A model generated the notes under the pieces. That model ran no database searches. It had not been told where the DNA came from and saw only the letters and a program-made list of their open reading frames with translations. Of a DNA stretch of 64,000 nt, positions 1 through 10,461 are shown in pieces; the stretch's first letter is position 1; every line of letters begins with the position of its first letter. This DNA is from Cryptomeria japonica (taxonomy: Eukaryota > Streptophyta > Pinopsida > Cupressales > Cupressaceae). The stretch spans positions 165,474,580 through 165,538,579 of the forward strand of contig NC_081413.1 in NCBI RefSeq assembly GCF_030272615.1. Reading direction: 5' to 3'. A program made the translations under genes and the position numbers.

Positions 1-275
1 AAATAACCTGACCATAGTTGCTAGCAAGAGCAATGTATCCAGCTTTTGCAGTAGGTAAAGAAATAACATCTTGCTTCTTACTTGACCAAGAAACCAACTT
101 ATTTCCCAAAAAGAATGCTCCACCAATAGTGCTTTTTCAATCATCAACATCACCTGCCCAATCAACATTTGTACAAGCAATTGAAGTGAAATCATCATTC
201 TTCGGATACCACATATCATATTCAACTATTCCCTTCAAATATTTGAATATCCTCTTCACTATAGTAACATGAATT
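1..275 (-). pseudogene. RNase H N-terminal part of copia element C
   Basis: Minus-strand translation gives VKRIFKYLKG, then a DWAGDVDD-like block, a stop, STIGGAFFLG and VSWSSKKQ. This is the standard RT-RNase H connection and first RNase H segment of copia Pol. It is the continuation of the RT at 12,300-13,258, displaced by insertion of element A. The conserved Asp of DWAGD is present. A stop replaces the residue after VDD. The domain runs off the left edge. Confidence 0.8.
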
Positions 276-310
276 TAATGAACAATGATGAACAACAAAT
301 ACCCTAATCG

Positions 311-337
311 GTACTGAGAGGGGGGGTGAATCAGTAC
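311..337 (-). other. LTR hairpin with G-run loop (family A, 3' LTR)
   Basis: GTACTGA (311-317) and TCAGTAC (331-337) are perfect 7-bp inverted arms around GAGGGGGGGTGAA. The same architecture with different arm sequences occurs in the LTRs of B and C. On the element's own RNA strand the loop is C-rich. Confidence 0.75.
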
Positions 338-728
338 AGACAAAAACTTTCTCAACAACTTATCAAGTTAAAACAATACCAACTGGTTGTCTTCATCAAT
401 GAACTCTACCATGGCAATACCAATTAAACATAGCAAGACTTCAGACAACATAAACTGATAAGTCTGATCACTTCAAATACATTCAATACTTGATAAAAAC
501 TTCACCCATAAACTAATTCATGCTGTATACCAGTAATACCATAACCTATTAGCTCCGCATGCATAATTACTAAAACACAGAATACTTAATCATCACATGA
601 AAAATGCACAACTCATGACACATAGATTTTTCACATGGAAACCCAAATGGGAAAAAACCATGGTGGGGATGAATACCCACAAGCTTGTTTTGAACTCTTT
701 TGAAGCTCACTTTGTTAGGATCCTAGTC

Positions 729-891
729 CGGTTAAAGACTTTACAGTAAGGTTCTGTTAGGAACCGATCCTGTTAAAAATCACCCAGTTAAGGGATGGCT
801 ATATACCCTGTTAAAGGTTACATCGCTAGAGGATTTGAAGAACTCAATGATCTTGAGTCACCCGGTTAAAGTATTTACAATAAGCCTGTTA
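729..891 (-). promoter_or_regulatory. Cluster of seven CNGTTA (MYB-core-like) motifs in LTR A
   Basis: CNGTTA occurs at 729, 754, 770, 785, 808, 863 and 886, mostly inside a longer CC(G/T/A)GTTAA(A/G) context. CNGTTR is a published MYB-binding core. The 5' LTR of A has the same series around 11,350-11,520. The density is well above what a six-base motif would give by chance, but binding is inference. Confidence 0.45.
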
Positions 892-1576
892 AATCTACCT
901 TGTAAAGGGATTTTCTAACTTTTGAAATGGTTAGAAGACAATGGGTAAAACTCTGATCTGATAACAACACTACATGCCAAGGCAGATCCTTTTCATTTCC
1001 TCTCTTCTGCAATCACACTCTGCAGTTTTCCTCTAACTGGTCTGGCAAGTATCTCATCACTCGGATACACACACAACATTTTCCAACAACAAATAATAAC
1101 AAACATCATCGACCTTATAGACAACAATTAGGTCGGTAGCTTAAACCCTAAGCCCTAAGCATTTAGGTTTACAATACAAGTGGTCCAATCCTAACCATCC
1201 AAACACTTTGCATAGAGAAATACAATCTTAAACAAATCAAAAGACAATCTGCATTTTTCATTCTTCACCACATATGGGAATCAGTAACCCATCACGCTCT
1301 CTTCTCATACTGCTAAGAAGAATGATCATTCCCGAGGTAGACATTTAATGCAATCGATCTTCACATGCAAGATCCTCAAGGAAATCCTTCACGCCAAACT
1401 GGAAACCCTAGAGCTGAGACTACCAACCGGTAGTCACACTTAGTGAAACCCCGACAGCGGTTCACCATCTTCTTCCAATATGCATACCAGTTCACTTTCA
1501 CTTATTGACATCAATGACAACATACATTATCATCATATCATCATGTCGGTTCATCATATGCCAACAATATCCAACA

Positions 1577-1590
1577 AACTCCCCCTTTGG
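1577..1590 (-). other. Polypurine tract of element A
   Basis: Plus-strand AACTCCCCCTTTGG is, on the minus strand, CCAAAGGGGGAGTT directly abutting the LTR start TGTTGG. Element B has nearly the same tract at 5,942-5,955. The position just inside the 3' LTR fits plus-strand DNA priming. Confidence 0.8.
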
Positions 1591-1994
1591 CATTGATGGC
1601 AATACTCAGTGTAGCATTGCAACTGTAGACATCATAGACCAGTGTATATGCATTAACAAATATCTTCTCCCCATAACTCATCAGATATCTTCTCCCCCTT
1701 TGACAACAATGCCAAAGTGGAGGCACAAGCTTCCATTCTCTATTATGTTGCTCCCCCTATGGAGTAGCATCCTTCAACACATCAATCCTAAAAGATTTGA
1801 CACTGTAGTTCCTAACTGATGCAGAGCACACAACTTTAGTTGACTTCATGAAGGGGTAGAACCCCTAATTCACCTCTCAAATAGGTAAATATAGTCTTTG
1901 GTAAGGGCTTTATGAATATGTCTGCTAGTTGCTCCTTATTGGAAACATGTTGTAGTACAACCTCCTTATTATGAACTTTCTATCTCAAGAAGTG

Positions 1995-2399
1995 CTACTT
2001 AAGCTCAATGTGCTTAGTTCTAACATGCAATACCAGATTATTGGAAATATTAATTGCACTTGTGTTGTCATAAAATATATTCACCAATCCAAATATAGGT
2101 ACTTTGAAACCTTCCAATACATGTTTCATCCAGATTGCTTGAGTGCAGTTCATAAATGTTACCACATATTTTCCTTTAGCTGTAGATTGGGAAATACAGC
2201 TCTGCTTCTTACTCATCCATGATACTAATCTTCCACCAAGAAAGAATGCTCCACCGGTTGTGCTCTTCTGATCGTCCACATTACCTGCCCAATCAACATC
2301 GGTATACACTTTGAGATTGAAGTCACCATTATATGGATACCACAATCCATAGTCAACTATTCCTTTCAGATATCTAACAATCCTCTTGACTGCTACCAA
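1995..2399 (-). pseudogene. RNase H domain of copia element A
   Basis: The 134-residue minus-strand reading begins VKRIVRYLKGIVDYGLWYP and contains YTDVDWAGNVDD, STTGGAFFLGGRLVSW, CISQSTAKGKY, an NCTQAIWMKHVL helix and YDNTSAINISNN. This is the complete order of a copia RNase H, with acidic residues at the DWAG, and YDNTSAI positions. AEYxA/E, normally the second acidic site, reads GKYVV, so a catalytic Glu appears lost. It ends near RTKHIELK, where the last helix would follow. Part of a degenerate pol. Confidence 0.85.
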
Positions 2400-2420
2400 G
2401 TGGGATTCTCTAGGACATTT

Positions 2421-3092
2421 CTAAAAATGAGCTACTATGCTCACTGCATGAGCAACATTTGGTCTGATGTGCACCACATAGTGCAGCTTACCGATCATTG
2501 ATCGGTAATCCTTCTCATTCACCAACGCTGAATCATGTTCCTTAGTCAGTTTACAACTGGTCACCATCGGTGTACCAACCGGTTTTCTCTCCTCCATGCC
2601 AAAGGTCTTCAATACTTCTTTGACATACTTTGACTGGGTAACAAAGATACCCTCTTTCATTTGTTGAATCTGTAGACCAATGAAGAATTTTATCTCCCCA
2701 ATCAGAGACATCTCAAACTCTTTCTTCATTACATCTGCAAATGCATGGCTCATTTCATCATCTCCTCCAAAGATTATGTCATCTACAAATACTTCACAGA
2801 TCAGAATATGATCACCTTTTAATCTCAAGTAGATGTTGCTATCTTCACTTGTTCTCTCAAATCCAATCTTCACAAGATGAGAGTGTAATCATTCATACCA
2901 TGCCCTTGATGCTTTTTTTAATCCATACAGGGCCTTGTGTAATCTACACACTATGTCACTATCTTCTGATAGGGCAAACCCATCTGGTTTCTCTATATAT
3001 AATTCCTCTTCAAGGATTCCATTTAAGAATGCAGACTTCATACCCATCTGATAGACCTTAAATCCCTTAAATGCTACAAATGCAAGTAGCAT
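2421..3092 (-). pseudogene. Reverse transcriptase of copia element A
   Basis: Two adjacent minus-strand readings (3,092-2,889 and 2,873-2,421) form one RT. The first has KVYQMGMKSAFLNG, YIEKPDGF and LHKALYGLKKASRAWYE. A TGA then interrupts where Arg normally follows AWYE, consistent with CGA to TGA. The second has DSNIYLR, the catalytic FVDDIIFGG, and SMIGEIKFFIGLQIQQ through VGTPM and YRSMIGKLHYVVHIRPNVAHAV. The VDD active site is intact, but the stop and the missing start make this copy non-functional. The usual QMDVKSAFLNG reads QMGMKSAFLNG, losing an acidic residue. Confidence 0.88.
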
Positions 3093-3299
3093 TCATACAC
3101 CTCCTAGTCTAGCCACAAGAGCAAAGGTTTCTCCATAGTCTTCTCCCTCTTCCTAAGTGTATCCCTTGCATACAAGCCTATCCTTGTTCCTTATAACTAT
3201 ACCTTCTTCACTCAGTTTTTTTTTGAAGATCCATTTGGTACCAATGACATTCTTGTGTTCAGTTTTGGGTACCAAAGACCATGTTGCATTCTTTTCAAT

Positions 3300-3857
3300 C
3301 TAATCCAGCTCCTCTTCCATTGCCTCTATCCAATCTTCATCTGTAAGCACCTCTTTAATAGTCTTAGGCTCCAATTCTGAGATCATGCAAGAGATCTCCT
3401 TCACCTTTCTTCTCGTGAGTATCCTTGCATCTTTATCTCCTATGATATGCTTTGGATCATGATGTAATTTCACATATCTAGGAATGACTCTAGCTGGTTC
3501 TTCTTGCTTTTCCTCTTCTCCTTCTTCTCCATCTTCTTCTTCTCCTACCACAGCTTCTACTGGTACAGGAACACTGAGATCTTTGCTTGTTTCTTTTGTA
3601 ATCAGTTCCCAAAAAGCTATTCCTGGTTCACCTTCCACTTGCTCACTGCTGGTTCCCTCATATTTCTCAGGAGCTTCATCAACCTTGACATTGATTCTCT
3701 CAACAATATTTTGAGTTTTGTTATTATAGCACTTGAGGGCTTTGCTCTTAGTGGAATATCCTAGAAATATTCCTTCATCACATTTAGCATCAAATTTTCT
3801 CAAATGCTCACCTATCTTGATATAGCACTTACTCCCAAATACCTTAAAGTAACTCAC
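3300..3857 (-). pseudogene. Integrase C-terminus, linker and RT start of copia element A
   Basis: The 185-residue reading starts in FKVFGSKCYIKIGEHLRKFDAKCDEGIFLGYS, the conserved block after the copia integrase core, and passes through an acidic low-complexity linker (EEEDGEEGEEEKQEE) to VLTDEDWIEAMEEELD, the start of the RT region. Between 3,300 and 3,093 the expected QIEKNxTWSLV...KWVF block is readable in another frame, so at least one frameshift separates it from the RT segment. Confidence 0.8.
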
Positions 3858-3959
3858 AGTGGGAGTCTTCCCGGTCTAGTATTCATAAGGGGTTTTATCT
3901 TTGCCTTTCTTGATAATTACCTGGTTCATTGTATAGACTGCAGTGCTCATCGCTTCTCT

Positions 3960-4528
3960 CTAAAAGGTGTGAGCAACCTTTCCTTGGATCAACATTGTTC
4001 TCGTCACTTTAACTACAGTCATGTTATTCCTTTCTGCTATGTCGTTATGTTGTGGTGTCCTAGGGGCAGACAGTTGCCTCTTGATTCCATTCTCTTCATA
4101 ATACTTGTTGAATTCATCAGAAGTGAATTCTCCTCCTTGATCAATTCTTTGGCACTTTATCCTTTGGCCACTTTCCTTTTCTACTAATTCTCTGAAGACT
4201 TTGAATTTTCCAAATGCTTCAGACTTGTCTTTCAAGAATGTGACCCACATCCTTTCAAGAATGCGACCCACATCATTCTTGAGAAGTCATCAGTAAGAAT
4301 CATAAAATACCTATCTCCCTGAATACTTCTAGTTTTCATAGGACCACACAAATCAGTATGCACAAGATCAAGTAAATTCTCTGCTAAAAAAGACTTACCT
4401 TTAAAAGTTGAGGAAAACATCTTCCCAAGTTGAAATTCTCTGCACAAAGAATTCTCAGGTTTGTTCAACAAAGGCAATCCTCTTACCGCCTTGATCTTAC
4501 CGGCTTTAACAATATTGTCAAAGTTCAT
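3960..4528 (-). pseudogene. Integrase of copia element A, frameshifted by a 23-bp duplication
   Basis: The upstream reading (4,528-4,232) carries REFQLGKMFSSTFKGKS, LDLVHTDLCGPMKTRSIQGDRYFM and DDFSRMMWVAFLK: the zinc-region end and first catalytic Asp. The downstream reading (4,271-3,960) carries SEAFGKFKVFRELVEKESG, RIDQGGEFTSDEFN, HNDIAERNNMTV, covering the second Asp and the Glu region. They meet at a tandem 23-bp duplication (4,228-4,250 and 4,251-4,273) that repeats the MWV-FLK coding segment and shifts the frame. Histidines of the HHCC motif are only partly readable upstream. Confidence 0.82.
4228..4273. repeat. 23-bp tandem duplication inside integrase of A
   Basis: Two adjacent copies of (T/C)CTTTCAAGAATG(T/C)GACCCACAT differ at two positions. 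The duplication length is not a multiple of three, so it breaks the integrase frame. It probably arose after insertion by slippage or break repair. Confidence 0.85.
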
Positions 4529-4799
4529 ATGACAGAGTCAACTATGCCATATTCAACTGTCATCAAACTTAGCCATTAGACATTGACTAATCTTGGCAAT
4601 TCAACTGAAATAGATTACCTTTGGTCTGCTTACCAGTGGCAATAAGTTCATGAATCTTTCCAATTATACTGCAAATTCCACCTTTGAACTTCAAAGTAAG
4701 TCCTTTGTCATTCAGCTGAGAAACACTTAAAAGGTTATGCTTCAGACCTTCTACCTAGTAGACATCATTTTCACTTCTCTTTCCATTCAGTGAGATAGA

Positions 4800-5771
4800 T
4801 CATTTGCCTTTTACCAAGCATTGTGCATCATTTCCAAACCGGACAACACCTCCATCATATTCATCTAGAGACATAAACTTTCTCCTATCACCAGTCATGT
4901 GGTGATAACACCCACTATCTATAATCCACTCATTGGAGTTGTCAATGTGAGAGACAAGGGCTTTCTTGTCAGACATTTCTTCCTTTACAGCTACAAACAC
5001 TATATCTTCACTCTCGTCATCCTCCAATTCTTCATCAGTAACACCTTCATCCATAGCAACAAGACAATTTCTTCTACTTCCCCCTTTATACTTTCTAAAC
5101 CTCTCTGATTTATCCTTATTATCACTATTAGGACAATTAACAACTATATGTCCTATCTTGTTGCAGGAGAAACATTTTAATGGAAGCTTACCTCTATATT
5201 TACCAGTTCCTTTCAGAAGTCTTTTAGCAAGAAGAACTTCAAACTCCATGAGAATCTCTTCATCATCCATATCTCTACATTGTCTGGATTCATAACTGGT
5301 ACTAGTTTCTTTTCCTTTTCTGAATGATGCAGCAGATGCTCTAAAAGATGACTCAGTCTTCTAAACACTGCTATCATAGCTATTCAACTCATATACAATC
5401 AAATTTGCAATGATAGTGTCTAAGGATACCTTGGTTTTATCAATAGACCTTAGTTCCTGGATAGCAGCAACTCTGATTGCATAGATTGGTAACAAAGATC
5501 TTAAGACTTTACTAACAATGATGGCATCCTCAATCGTTCCACCAGTGCTTTTGATATCTCCAGCCACAGTCTTAATCCTAATGCCATATTGTTGAATGGT
5601 CTCTCCTTCAACCATCCTCATGTCTTAAAATTTTCCTCTAAGGCTCTCTTCCTTAGCTTTCTTTACATGCTCATCACCACCATAAATGGTTTCCAATGCG
5701 TCCCATGCATCCTTAGGAATGTCCTTGTCTTGTACATCAATAAACTCAATATCTGAAAAGTTGTTGATAGG
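4800..5771 (-). pseudogene. Gag C-terminal part and protease of copia element A
   Basis: The minus-strand readings 5,621-5,361 (Gag core, VLRSLLPIYAIRVAAIQEL) and 5,270-4,800 (zinc knuckle CFSCNKIGHIVVNC, then WIIDSGCYHHMTGDRRKF) give the end of Gag and the protease. DSG is the catalytic triad of the aspartic protease. The CCHC knuckle is intact. The Gag N-terminus is 5 kb away at 10,827-10,631, because element B inserted after position 5,771. Stops separate the Gag core and knuckle segments. Confidence 0.85.
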
Positions 5772-5941
5772 TGTTAGGTCCTAGAGACAACTGAGAGGGG
5801 GGAGCAGGTGAATCAGTTGTCCAATAAATTCAACCTAAATTAATTTAACCAAAAATCTCCAAGTGCTGATACGTGTTGACAAGCGATGACAAGTGTTGAC
5901 ATCAATGACAAAACCATATCAACATATCCAAAATGCCAATG
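5772..5941 (-). repeat. 3' LTR of element B (about 170 bp)
   Basis: Starts TGTTAGGTCCTAGAGACAAC and aligns base for base with 10,462-10,630. It carries the hairpin GACAACTGA/TCAGTTGTC (5,786-5,794 and 5,813-5,821) and the shared 16-mer TTGACATCAATGACAA (5,896-5,911). The inner end reads TG where the partner has CA, a terminal mutation. At about 170 bp it is short for a copia LTR. Confidence 0.9.
5786..5821 (-). other. LTR hairpin with G-run loop (family B, 3' LTR)
   Basis: Perfect 9-bp arms GACAACTGA (5,786-5,794) and TCAGTTGTC (5,813-5,821). In the 5' LTR the arms are GACAATTGA and TCAATTGTC, so the C-G pair has become T-A on both sides and the stem is kept. Confidence 0.78.
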
Positions 5942-5955
5942 ATCTCCCCCTTTGG
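5942..5955 (-). other. Polypurine tract of element B
   Basis: The minus strand reads CCAAAGGGGGAGAT immediately before the 3' LTR, matching the PPT of element A. Confidence 0.8.
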
Positions 5956-6624
5956 CATTGATGGCAACACAAGATGGAAAAACCATCAAAGTGCCAAAAT
6001 AGAAATGCCAAAAACCAAAAATCAACAATCTCCCAGAATACAGATACAGAGAGTAATCAATCTCTCCAACAATCTCTCCCTAAGGTGACAATCTCTCCCT
6101 GTTTGACATCAAATGCCAAAGCAATACAAAACCAAATACAATTACTTCAAAGAACTTATCACAAAATACCAACTCATTCAATATACCTACTACTCCCCTT
6201 GAGAAGTAGCTCTCCTCATCAAAGCCGAAATAAAAGATTTCTCTGTTAATTCTGTCAATTGATGACAAACATCAACTATCTAAGTCTCTACCAGTGGGGG
6301 TAGGACTCCAAGTTGCTCTCTGAGATACTCAAATGTTTCCTTAGGCCAAGGCTTTGTAAAAATATCTCCAATCTTCTCTTTAGTATTCACATAAACCAAT
6401 TTCACTTATTTTGCTTCAACATTCTCCTTTAGAAAATTGAATTTGATAGAAACATGTTTAGTCTTAGAGTGAAATATCGGGTTCTTAGATATATCAATTG
6501 GTGCCATATTATCATTGCATTTTACCTTTATGTCCTTCAACATCTGCTTGATCCATAATACTTGTGTACAATTATTTGTTGTTGCAACATATTCTGATTC
6601 TGCTATTGATAGACTTGTACAACT

Positions 6625-6990
6625 CTATTTCTTGCTCAACCATGAAATTAGTCTGCTGCCAAGAAAAAATGCTCTGTCGGTGGTGCTTTTTCTATCATCC
6701 ACATCTCCTGCCCAATTAGCATCTTTGTATGCACATAAGTCAAAATTTTCATTTCTAGGATACCATAAATGAAAATTTGTAGTGCCTTGTAGGTACCGGA
6801 AAATCCTTTTCACTGCTGATTCATGATTTTCTTTAGGATTACTCTGAAATCTTGAAACAATACATAGTGCATTCATAATATCAGGTCTTGTTTGTGTCAA
6901 ATATAGTAAACCTCCTATCATAGATTTGTATCTAGTCGGATTAACAGGTGTATATTCATCCTTCAAAGACAATTTATTAGTTGTAGTCAT
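6625..6990 (-). pseudogene. RT end and RNase H start of copia element B
   Basis: Reads YTPVNPTRYKSMIGGLLYLTQTRPDIMNALCIVSRF, then AVKRIFRYLQGTTNFHLWYPRNENFDLCAYKDANWAGDVDD, STTDRAFFLGSRLISWLSKK. This is the RT thumb/connection and the first RNase H segment. The first catalytic Asp sits in an ANWAGD context (usually SDADWAGD), so the normal DADW Asp is replaced by Asn. Sequence continuing to about 6,400 still resembles the RNase H end, but with stops. Confidence 0.85.
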
Positions 6991-7021
6991 AGGTGTGCTT
7001 ATGTAGTCATAGGTGTGCTTA
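6982..7021. repeat. 20-bp tandem duplication in RT of B
   Basis: TGTAGTCATAGGTGTGCTTA occurs twice in a row, at 6,982-7,001 and 7,002-7,021, without mismatch. Twenty bases shift the frame, separating the RT reading 7,330-7,064 from the segment at 6,990. A perfect match suggests the event is recent relative to the surrounding decay. Confidence 0.9.
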
Positions 7022-7063
7022 CCGGTTTACAGTTTTCCATGCCAAATTTCTTTAGAAATTCCC

Positions 7064-7885
7064 TCAAGTACTTAGATTGACAAAGGAATATACCTTTATC
7101 AGTCTGTGAATCTGCACTCCTAAAAAGAATTTTATCTCTCCAATCATAGACATTTCAAATTCTTGCTGCATTTTGTTAGAAAAGTCTTTACACAAATCAT
7201 CTTCTCCTCCAAAGATTATATCATCAACAAAAACTTCAATAACCAAGATGTCATCATTAGTTACTTTGTAGTATAGATTGTTGTCAGCATTACCTTTAGT
7301 GTAACCAAGCTTCAAAAGATATTTGTCCAATCTAGCATACCAAACTCTAGGAGCTTATTTCAATCCATATAAAGCTTTCCTTAACCTGCAAACCATATCT
7401 TTATCTGTCAAAGAAAAACCATCAAGTTGCTCAATGTAAACTTCTTCTTCAAGATCTCCATTCAGAAATGCACATTTAACATCCATTTGATATACTTTAT
7501 AGTTCTTGTGTGTTGCAAAAGCCAATAAAAGTCTGACTGCCTCAATTCTAGCTATCGGTGTGAAGGTTTCATTGTAATCAATTCCTTCTTTCTGAGAATA
7601 TCCCTTACACACCAATATTGCTTTGTTTCTGATTACCATGCCATCTTCATTAAGTTTATTTCTGAAAACCCATTTAGTTCCAATTACATTTTTGTCTTTA
7701 GGCTGGGGAACTAATGACCAAGTTTTATTCCTTTCAATTTGTTCCAATTCATCTTCCATAGCTTTAATCCAATATTTATCTTCACATGCCTCATTAATTG
7801 ATGTAGGTTCAATTTGAGAAATAAGACAAACCTCCTCATTTGTCAATGTTCCTGTAGTCATAACTCCTTGAAATTTGTTTTCCAA
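7064..7885 (-). pseudogene. Reverse transcriptase of copia element B
   Basis: The reading 7,885-7,355 contains [82 protein letters not shown] and LRKALYGLK. The reading 7,330-7,064 continues with LGYTKGNADNNLYYK, the catalytic VFVDDIIFGG and MSMIGEIKFFLGVQI. A stop lies between them, where QAPRAWY normally sits (TAA in QAP context), and the 20-bp duplication follows. Active-site aspartates are present. Otherwise a typical copia RT. Confidence 0.9.
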
Positions 7886-8095
7886 TTATCTGATCTTGAG
7901 AATGATTCAATCTTACATACCGAGGTGTTTTTGCCTGCTGTTGTTCTTCAATGACTATTGAATCTCCAGATGATGTCGGTGTAACTGGATCACCATTTTG
8001 TACTGGTGTATTTACAGTAGGTTAATTTGTGATTATCTCTATTGCCGGTTCAGAGTCTGTGTACCTTGAATTTCTTCTAAATTATTCATCAATTT

Positions 8096-9034
8096 TCACA
8101 TTTGCACTCTCAACAATTTTTTGAATCTCTTGTTAAAACATCTATACGCCTTTCTCTTAGATGAATAACCAAGAAATATTCCTTCATCACTTCTAGGATC
8201 AAATTTGCCAATATACTCATCTCTTCTAATATAAAATTTACTTCCAAATATTCTGAAATATTTAAGAGTAGGAGTATTACCAAACCATAGTTCATGTGGG
8301 GTCATACCGATTTCTCCTCTGATGTGAACTCTGTTGAATGTATAAACAGTTGTATTCACCGCTTCTCTCTAGTATATATGAGGTAGATTTGCTTCTGATA
8401 TCATACTTCTGGCTGCATCCAAGATAGTTTTGTTTTTCCTTTCCACAACTCCATTCTGCTTGGGTGTCCGAGGTGCTGACAACTATCTTCTGATCCCATT
8501 CACTTCACAGAATGTATTAAATTCCTTAGATATGAATTCACCTCCTTGATCTGATCTCAAACATTTGATTTTCTTGCCGGTTTCATTTTCTACCATTACC
8601 TTCAATAGTTTGAATTTCCCAAACGCTTCAGATTTTTCTCTAAGAAAAGTAACCCAACACATTCTAGAATAGTCATCAATGATTAGCATAAAGTATCTAT
8701 CTCCTTGTATACTTCTAGTTCTTGTTGGACCACATAAATCAGTATGAATTAAATCAAGAACATTGTTAGACTTCTCTGGAATACTTTTGAAAGATGCTCT
8801 AACTTGCTTTCCAAATTGACATTCCTTACATACCGGATTGTGAGGTTTAACAATCTTAGGTAAATCTCCAACTGCCTTAGTAGTACTGATTCTCACAATG
8901 CAATCAAAATTTACATGACAAAGTCTCTTATGCCATAACCAACTTTCATCAATATGTGCAATCAAACATGCTTTCTCATTATTGTTCAAATGAAAGATAT
9001 TACCTCTAGTCTGATTACCGGTTGTAATTTCCAA
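8096..9034 (-). pseudogene. Integrase of copia element B
   Basis: The reading 9,034-8,483 holds LWHKRLCHVNFDCIVRIS, CKECQFGKQ (HHCC zinc region), LDLIHTDLCGPTRTRSIQGDRYFMLIIDDYSRMCWVTFLREKSEAF (catalytic Asp) and LRSDQGGEFISKEF (second Asp). After a stop, 8,359-8,096 gives NRVHIRGEIGMTPHELWFGNTPTLKYFRIFGSKFYIRRDE and GIFLGYSSKRKAYRCF. The segment with the third acidic residue is readable between them (ATTCTGCTTGGGTGTCCG region) but interrupted. Confidence 0.88.
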
Positions 9035-9198
9035 ACCAGTTCTATTTAAGATTTTGCATTTTCCATTCTTGAATTGTAACTAAAATCCTTTCTCAACTAA
9101 TTGACCAACACTCAAAATATTATGATTCAAACCTTCAACATAGTAAACATTATCAGTATTGTGCTTACCATCAAAAGATATGGTGCCTTTTCCTTTGA

Positions 9199-9642
9199 TC
9201 AACAAGCTTTATCATCTCCAAATCTTACTAGACCTCCATTGTAATCCTGAAAGGTTAAGAATTTACTCTTATCACCAGTCATATGATGTGAACATCTTGA
9301 ATCAATAATCCATTCATCCTTATCTTCAACTTTAGCTGTCAAGGCCTGCTCTATCAGTTGAACAGTAGGTGTCGATTGATCCTCTATTATAGCAACAAAA
9401 GCACATCCATTGTCTATCGGATCCTCATCACAATCATCAGCATAGTAACAAGATTTGTCTCTATTCTTCTTAAACTTGTATTTCTGATAGTCAGGGTTAA
9501 GCTTATATGTTCTTTTAGCTTCTTCTCTTAATATTGCATGTCTATCAAGACATCTAGAAGCCATATGACCAATCTTATTGCAGTTAAAACATTTAAAGGG
9601 TGCTTTACCTTCATACTTACTTCCAATTGGACCTTTAGGCAT
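9199..9642 (-). pseudogene. Gag zinc knuckle and protease of copia element B
   Basis: Contains KCFNCNKIGHMASRC, an intact CCHC knuckle, a basic linker, and DEWIIDSRCSHHMTGDKSKFLTF. The catalytic DSG of the protease reads DSR here, a Gly loss that would be expected to inactivate it. It continues Gag from 10,236-9,727 after an interruption at about 9,640-9,730. Confidence 0.88.
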
Positions 9643-9726
9643 TTTCCTTGCAAATAGTGTTTCAAGTTCTTCAAGTTCTTCATTTTCTATCCTGCTTTCT
9701 TCAAGTTCTCTTGCGTAGAAGGCTAT

Positions 9727-10447
9727 TCAATCAGATTTATCATGTGATGATGATGATGCCTTGAAAGCTAGATTTTTCTTGATAGTAGTAATAGGACAAA
9801 ATTTCTCAAGCTCAAAAGTTGAAAGTTTTCCAACCAAAGTGTCTCTAGATACTGATGCATTAGGCATTGTTCTTAATTGTTTTATAGAAGTAACTTTCAT
9901 TTTATATGCCGGTGGCAAAGCTCTTAAAACTTTAGAAACAATCTCATCTTCACTTAAGGTTCCTCTACAACATTGTATACCCAAAACAATTTCATTTAAT
10001 CTTTCCATAAAAGAATAAATTATTTCTTCTTCTTCCATTTTCAAACTTTCATACCTGACTTGGAAGCATTCAAGTTTTGCAATTTTGACTGTGGAATCTC
10101 CTTCATTCAATGTTTCCAATTTGTCCCAAATAGCTTTAGTAGTAGATCTATCTGACAATCCCATGACTTGTTGATTTGACAATGCGCTCAAAAGTGCTTC
10201 TCTTGCTTTGCAAACATTTTCCTCATCTTTTCCCAAGGTTGGTGGATTAGGCTAACCGAGAATAGGAGCAGTATAACCATTCTTTGTAACCTCCCAAATT
10301 TCCTTTCCAATGCAATTCAAGTGTGTCTCTATCCTGATATTCCATATGCCATAGTTAGTTCCATAAAGTTTTGGACTGTTCGTCCTGAAATAGTTAGAAG
10401 ACATTGGATCTCCTCAAGCTATTAAACTTCTGCAAAAAGAGGACTAG
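9727..10447 (-). pseudogene. Gag core of copia element B
   Basis: The longest stretch (10,236-9,727) reads CKAREALLSALSNQQVMGLSDRSTTKAIWDKLETLNEGD, LECFQVRYESLKMEEEEIIYSFMERLNEIV and VSKVLRALPPAYKMKVTSI, the UBN2/copia Gag fold seen in plant elements. The N-terminal part up to the PBS is readable only with stops. Compare the same order in C (15,814-14,573). Confidence 0.85.
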
Positions 10448-10459
10448 GCTCTGATACCA
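10448..10459 (-). other. Primer-binding site of element B (iMet type)
   Basis: The minus strand reads TGGTATCAGAGC two bases inside the 5' LTR. This is the usual complement to the 3' end of plant initiator methionine tRNA in copia elements. Confidence 0.88.
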
Positions 10460-10461
10460 AT

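Larger units (their letters stand above)
276..1576 (-). repeat. 3' LTR of element A
   Basis: Aligns along its length with 10,899-12,299, for example in the G-run block, the CCATGGTGGGGATGAATACC block and the tail ending in TATCCAACA. Compared with the partner it lacks about 100 bp near 1,395, where the upper LTR has a stretch around 12,010-12,115. The outer end reads TA instead of TG at 276-277, a point change of the terminal dinucleotide in plus-strand reading. It contains a G-run hairpin (311-337), a cluster of CNGTTA motifs (729-891) and the shared 16-mer (1,505-1,520). Confidence 0.88.

Noticed and set aside
3484-3764. Plus-strand Ser-rich frames within element A
   Set aside because: They are the complement of the acidic linker of the minus-strand pol.
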